Below, piece by piece: positions 57,816-64,000 of a stretch of DNA of 64,000 nt. The stretch is from Spiroplasma monobiae MQ-1 (GTDB taxonomy: Bacteria; Bacillota_I; Bacilli_A; Mycoplasmatales; Mycoplasmataceae), in contig NZ_CP025543.1 in assembly GCF_002865545.1 (NCBI RefSeq), positions 620,001-684,000 of the forward strand. The letters are read 5' to 3'. The stretch's first letter is position 1, and each line of letters begins with the position of its first letter. The notes below the pieces were generated by a model. It was not told the DNA's origin and did not search any database. It saw only the letters and a program-made list of their open reading frames with translations. The translations under genes were made by a program, and so were the position numbers.

Positions 57816-58104
57816 ACCTATTGCATATATAGATAATCTATAAAATTAATGAAATTTTAGTTTTCTTAGTATTAATCTAAATTAAGTTACTAAATACGTT
57901 TTATATTGTTTATAAACGTAAGAAAAATAAAATGTCTATTTTCATCTAATATTCAGTTTTCAAAGAACGATTTTCTTTACAGAAATTGTTTTGGGCCTAA
58001 TGGCCCGCAAAAACAATCTCTGAAAACTAGATAGAACGAGATATAATCATAAGCTGTTTTATCGTTTCACTCAGCTTTTTTCTCTTAATCTACGAATACT
58101 CCAT
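57816..58104 (-). other. 16S-23S internal spacer, no tRNA
   Basis: About 290 bases without a tRNA gene, as in related mollicutes. It holds the 3' arm of the 16S processing stem (CTGAAAACTAGATAGAA at 58020-58036), which pairs with 59731-59746, and the 5' arm of the 23S processing stem. Confidence 0.8.
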
Positions 58105-59633
<1,529 letters not shown>

Positions 59634-59961
59634 TAATGTGAAAATTTTGATTCATGACTATATCTTGATTCTCAAATAATTGAACTTGTATAAATTGTAC
59701 AAATTAATTGGTTGTTGTTGTTCTATCTAGTTTTCAAAGATCGTTTACGCTAGTTTTCGTAACTAACGACATATAAAAATATATATGATTTAAAACCAAT
59801 AAGCAATACTTTTTTTAAATTTTTTTCAAATTATTTAACATTTTTTTAACCAGATTCTAATACTGAAAACTAACGCTCATAATTATGTAAAAACCCTTTA
59901 AATAAGGTGTTGTTCATTGACAAGAAAGATAATATCACATTAAAAACTAAATAGTATAAAA
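59634..59961 (-). other. rRNA operon leader and promoter region
   Basis: About 330 bases without a gene. It contains the 5' arm of the 16S processing stem (59731-59746) and a promoter candidate at 59778-59806. Further upstream (59880-59960) a second weak -10 (TATTAT at 59929-59934, preceded by TG) may serve a second promoter. Confidence 0.6.
59778..59806 (-). promoter_or_regulatory. Promoter candidate of the rRNA operon
   Basis: On the minus strand TTGCTT (59801-59806) and TATATT (59778-59783) are 17 bases apart, about 145 bases before the mature 16S. Confidence 0.65.
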
Positions 59962-59991
59962 AAAACAAAAAAGTTTAAACTTTTTTGTTTT
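59962..59991 (-). terminator. 30-base palindromic terminator
   Basis: AAAACAAAAAAGTTT and its exact complement, with a T-run on the minus strand. It overlaps the stop codon of the membrane protein gene and separates it from the rRNA operon. Confidence 0.85.
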
Positions 59992-61243
59992 AATCGTCTC
60001 AATCGATAGTTGGTGTGAAATTTTCATCATTTTGGTCATTTACTGGGTCGAATATGCTATCAATATCTATTTCCATAGTCTTTGTTTTTTCGCTTTGTAA
60101 GCTATTTACAATATTTGATTTACTTACTAGATGATCTGTTTTAGGGGCTTTAGGAGCTAATCTTCTCTCTTGCTTTTTCATAGCTTCTCAAATTCTATCT
60201 GAGTCACCCAAAAAGACTTTTCCTTGATAGTTTTCATCCACTTTAGGAGTTTTTCTTTCAATTCGATCTACATATGTTGGTTTAACAACATTTCCTATTG
60301 GTTGATCAAATTCGCCCGCTCTTTGAGCAGATCTTCTTGGAACAATAGTTTGTTTATAAGGGTCTTTGGGCTCTCTGATAGGAGGTAATTCATCAAGCTT
60401 AGGAATATTGTTAATTGGAGCTACATTAGGCATTACAGGCTCTACAGGCTCATTAAATGAGTTATTTTGATTTTGCTCCTCATTAGCTGATAAAGGCTCA
60501 AATTCATCAAAATTAAAATTTTCAGAGGTTTGGGTTTGAGTCTCATCTCCTCAATCAATAACATGTGTTTTTGTTAATTCTTCTTGAGTTTTATCATAAC
60601 TCAGAGTATCTTCATTCAATTCATCAGAATATGTAAAGTTATTATTATTGATATCATTTTTTAATTGAGCTAATTTATCAGATATATTAAATGTTTCTTC
60701 GTTTGGAGTTGAAGTGAATTCTGAGTTGAATTCTGGAATTTCACTTGGATTTTCTCTCAATACCATTGGTTTAAATGGTTCGCTTGGTGGAGAAACAGAA
60801 GTATTTTTTCTCTTAACAGCAGTTGATTGAGAAGTTTTTGATAACATAAACATTGGAATTGTTGTTAATACCGCAGTCAACATTCCTATGGAGATTAAAA
60901 TTAGGTTTAATCTTAAGTTTGATAAATCAATATTTGTTTGAGTATTATCGATTTGCATTAAATTTATTACATATATTATGTTATTGGCAATTAAAAGCAA
61001 TGTAACAACCGTATATAGAGAAGGTAAAACTTTACCATTTCTTGTTGAAAATGCTGAAACCCCTAAAATTGTTAATAATGGCAGACAAACAAGAGCAATT
61101 ATTTGCATTATGTTCAAATGTTCAAAATCGTTTTGAAATGGAAGGATTGCAAATGTTGATCCACTAATTAAAAATATTCCCAATAAACTAAGTATTAGCG
61201 TTGACAATCAAAGTAAAACGCCAAAAAATATACTTTTTTTCAT
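59990..61243 (-). CDS. Membrane protein with long disordered C-terminal tail (417 aa)
   Basis: I do not recognise the family. The N-terminal 140 residues hold four hydrophobic helices, starting KKSIFFGVLLWLSTLILSLLG. The remaining 275 residues are hydrophilic and disordered in look, rich in Pro, Asn, Glu, Asp and Thr, with basic patches (PRRSAQRAGEF, MKKQERRLAPKAPK). The ATG at 61241-61243 is chosen over a later in-frame start at 61207 because it keeps the first helix whole; no clear ribosome site is visible. Three TGA codons are tryptophan. It is upstream of the rRNA operon. Confidence 0.75.
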
Positions 61244-61347
61244 ATATATGCCCCTATCTTGTATAGCCCTAAAAATACATAGATATTTTAGCACCAAAAA
61301 AATCCAAAGACAAGTACCTAAAATACAAAAAAATTTAAAAAACACTT

Positions 61348-62487
61348 TTAAATTGTTTTTTTGTTTTTTTGTTTTGCAATTTGCTTTTCTATAATTTTTT
61401 CTATAATTAAAGAATTAAACATAATAATTACCATACTTAAAGCTATTGTAAATGCAGTATCTGTTATTCAATGTGTTCTAGAAACTATTTGTGTGTATTG
61501 CATAATGTTCATGTGTAAGAATCAAATTCCAATTAGAGTTCATATTTTTCAATTTATTTTTCTTTTCTTTTTTTCTCCAATAAAAAAGTAGGCAGAATAT
61601 AGCATTGTAAAGCAAGAAACCATATGTCCTGATGGAAAATCCATATTTCAACGACCTGGATTTCCAGTTCCTAAAGGTTTAAATCAATTTTTAAAATCTC
61701 CAAATAGATCATTTATTTGTCACCAACCTAAATATTCAACTCCACTAACAGTTTCTGTTTTAGGGTCCAAAATACCTCATGATTTTATTTTATGACCTTC
61801 TTGTATTCAATAAGTTCTTCAAGATTCTTCCATTCTATCAGAATAAAATAATTCATCAAAAATAACACTATAGAAATATGGTCTCCCAAATACAAATTTC
61901 ATTAAGTAGACGATTAAACTAGAAACTATAAATGCACTAAAAGCTTTAATTGCATCGACTTTATATCCTGCACTCAAAACATCGGGTCTTTTAATAAATT
62001 TAAATCTAATGTATCAAAAGGCAATTGCAAATGCAGTTGTTTCAAAAATGAAAATTACTATAAGTATTATTTGTCTTATCGAATATGATTCTAAGAACCA
62101 ACCACTTATCCCAATACCAAATCCATCATTAATTTTTGTCGTAGTTACTATTCAATATATATTTGCAACAAACCAAAATGTTGCAACAGCACCATAGAAA
62201 GTTCATAGTATATAATTTCATAAATCTTTTTCTTTATTTTCTATTTTTTTAACCTCTAAGTATACTGCGATAAATATAAAGATAAATAAATAAGATTGAG
62301 TCATGCCCATTTCTTCATAAACCCAAACAACTATCTTTAATCAATAAATATCCATTCCCTTTGCAAACAATACATTTATTTGGTAATCAAAAATACTTGC
62401 AACTATGAATGAAATTATTGTGAAAACAAAAAATGATAAAAACAAGATCTTTAATAATTTATAATTTTTATCACTTTTATAAAACAT
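61348..62487 (-). CDS. PAP2-family membrane phosphatase
   Basis: A 379-residue membrane protein with about nine hydrophobic segments. The three PAP2 signatures are present: KFVFGRPYF (KX6RP type), then PSGHM, then SRTHWITD. Such enzymes remove phosphate from phosphatidate or undecaprenyl diphosphate; the latter would fit with the uppS gene in this window. AGAGG lies before the ATG. The whole protein is visible only with TGA as tryptophan (over ten such codons). Confidence 0.85.
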
Positions 62488-62516
62488 AATTTTTTACCTC
62501 TTTACTTTATTGTATA

Positions 62517-62546
62517 AAAAAAGTATCACTTAAAGTGATACTTTTT
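62517..62546 (-). terminator. Terminator of gapN
   Basis: AAAGTATCACTT-TAAAGTGATACTTTTT, located between the gapN stop and the PAP2 gene's leader. Confidence 0.88.
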
Positions 62547-62547
62547 A

Positions 62548-63963
62548 CTAATAGTTAATAATCATACCTTGGTATCTTGTCATACTTAATAGCGATTCTC
62601 TAATACCTTGTACACCTTCTCCAGAATCCTTGATCCCTAAGAATGGGAAACTATCTGGTCCACGTTGTGGTCTAGAGTTAATATTAACTGTTCCTGTTTT
62701 AATTTTTTTAGCTGTTAAGATTGCTTTTGAAATATCTTGGCAAAATACACTAGCTTGTAAACCGAATTGTGATTCGTTTGCGATTTTAATCATTTCATCA
62801 TATGAATCAATTCTGATTACTGGCAATACTGGTCCAAAAGGTTCTTCTCAAGCAACTTTCATATCCACAGTTACATTATCGATCAATGTTGGTCACATTA
62901 AGTTTTTTTCTCTTTTATCTCCAGTAACAATTGTAGCTCCTTTTTCTTTAGCATCATCAATTAAACCTTGGATAAAGTCAGCTGATTTTTCATCTATAAC
63001 TGGTGTTATAAATGTGTTTTCACTTGGCATACCAACACTTAAGGCTTCTACTTTTGATTTTAAAATTGGAACTAATTTATCTGCAATTTCATTATTAACT
63101 AAAACTCTTTTTACAGCAGTACATCTTTGTCCTGAGTAACCATATGCTCCGTTAATTATTTCATCTGCATATTTTTCTAAATTTAAATCATCTAAAACGA
63201 TAGCCGGGTCTTTTCCACCTAATTCAAGGACTAAATCAGTTGTACTTCCCATTTTTCTAATTTGATTACCTATTCCAACACTTCCTGTAAAAGAAATCAT
63301 ATCAATTTCAGGATTTGAAGTAATAATATCTCCAATTTCTCTTCCTCTACCAGTAACTATATTAAAGATTCCTTTTGGTAATCCCGCTTCAATTACTAGT
63401 TTTGACATATATGTTCCAACCAAACTACCCGCAGTTGCTGGTTTAAATACTACAGTATTTCCCATTACTAATGCAGGAATAATTTTAGCTAGAGCTAAGT
63501 TAAATGGATAGTTAAATGGTGAAATTGCAAGAACAACCCCTTTTGCAACCCTTGAAAATACTCCAAGTTTATTTTTTGCACCCATTCCTTCTCCAGTTAA
63601 AGCTAGAGGTTCCATTCTTTTAGCTTCTTCAAATGTATAGTCGATAATTTCAATTGTTCTAACAACTTCTGCTAATGATTCTTTTAAATTTTTAGCGATT
63701 TCTTCAGACATAACTTGTGCTATTTCTTCTTTATTTTTATCAATTAAGTCTCTAAATTTTTTTATTACAGCTATTCTATCTAATAGAGAAACTTCTTCTC
63801 ATTGTTGTTGACTGCTTCTAGCAACAGCAAAAGCTTTATTTATATCTTCAGCTGACAAAGCACTCACTTTCCCTGCAACTGCTAATGTTGCTGGATTCAT
63901 AATTTCTAATCATTGACCATTGTCAATTAATTCATTGTTTATTAAGGCATTGTACTGTCTCAT
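62548..63963 (-). CDS. gapN: NADP-dependent glyceraldehyde-3-phosphate dehydrogenase (non-phosphorylating)
   Basis: A 471-residue aldehyde-dehydrogenase-family enzyme that oxidises glyceraldehyde 3-phosphate straight to 3-phosphoglycerate and makes NADPH. It shows SPFNYPFNLALAKIIPAL, the nucleotide site SFTGSVGIGNQI, the glutamate in LELGGKDPAIV, the catalytic cysteine in GYSGQRCTAVKR and EEPFGPVLPV. NINSRPQRGPDSFPFLGIKDSG near the end is typical of GapN. AGGGGAAG precedes the ATG. In mollicutes it is an important NADPH source, which Dxr here needs. Confidence 0.94.
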
Positions 63964-64000
63964 TAATTTTTCTTCCCCTTTTTTAATTTTGCGAATAAAA

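Noticed and set aside
62630-63139. A 169-codon plus-strand frame
   Set aside because: It is the shadow of gapN, whose motifs are intact.

Overview
The window is chromosomal DNA of a wall-less mollicute of the Spiroplasma / Mesoplasma / Entomoplasma group. It is very AT-rich. TGA is read as tryptophan almost everywhere: most genes are continuous only if TGA is a sense codon, as in ileS, oppA, pheT and gapN. A lipobox-type lipoprotein set with Spiroplasma-like N-termini (MKKLL/MKKIL followed by VVSC or VVAC), a minimal mraZ-rsmH-ftsA-ftsZ-sepF cluster and a single compact rRNA operon fit that group. The species cannot be fixed from the text. Nearly all genes lie on the minus strand, and stop and start codons are often fused as TAATG.

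Region by region (transcription mostly right to left). 1-6800: a lipid and isoprenoid operon, uppS-cdsA-dxr-rseP-polC (polC cut by the window edge), preceded by an Xaa-Pro peptidase and rpmG. 6840-8405: a small island with a 27-residue cysteine-rich peptide that looks like a miniature metallothionein, a convergent ArsR-type metal sensor and a thioredoxin-fold lipoprotein. 8412-8973: a five-gene tRNA operon with a strong promoter. 9000-11500: two secreted or lipid-anchored proteins of unknown role. 11557-15322: the nucleotide operon thyA-folA-plsC-deoA. 15361-19428: a three-gene operon for two large secreted helical proteins and a lipoprotein, the strongest accessory candidate. 19484-22362: acpS, a CvpA-like membrane protein and divergent rnhC. 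22515-28932: an operon behind an isoleucine T-box: ileS, lspA, rluD, a rhomboid-like protein that lacks its serine, and dCMP deaminase.

28936-35280: a GH18-like lipoprotein with a broken catalytic motif, a coiled-coil protein, a three-part ABC exporter-like system and a serine hydrolase. 35296-43902: the oligopeptide importer oppB-C-D-F-A, whose two ATPases carry very long coiled-coil insertions. 43949-44870: small accessory genes and an inverted repeat. 44861-49392: the division cluster under a MraZ-box promoter. 49400-54609: small hypothetical genes, rpmF, yceD, pheT and pheS. 54640-59810: the 5S, 23S and 16S rRNA genes (order 16S-23S-5S on the minus strand). 59962-63963: a membrane protein with a proline-rich tail, a PAP2 phosphatase and gapN.

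Together the core genes describe a fermenting parasite or commensal that imports peptides, makes undecaprenyl and phosphatidate lipids, and obtains NADPH through GapN. No CRISPR array, transposase or phage gene was seen.
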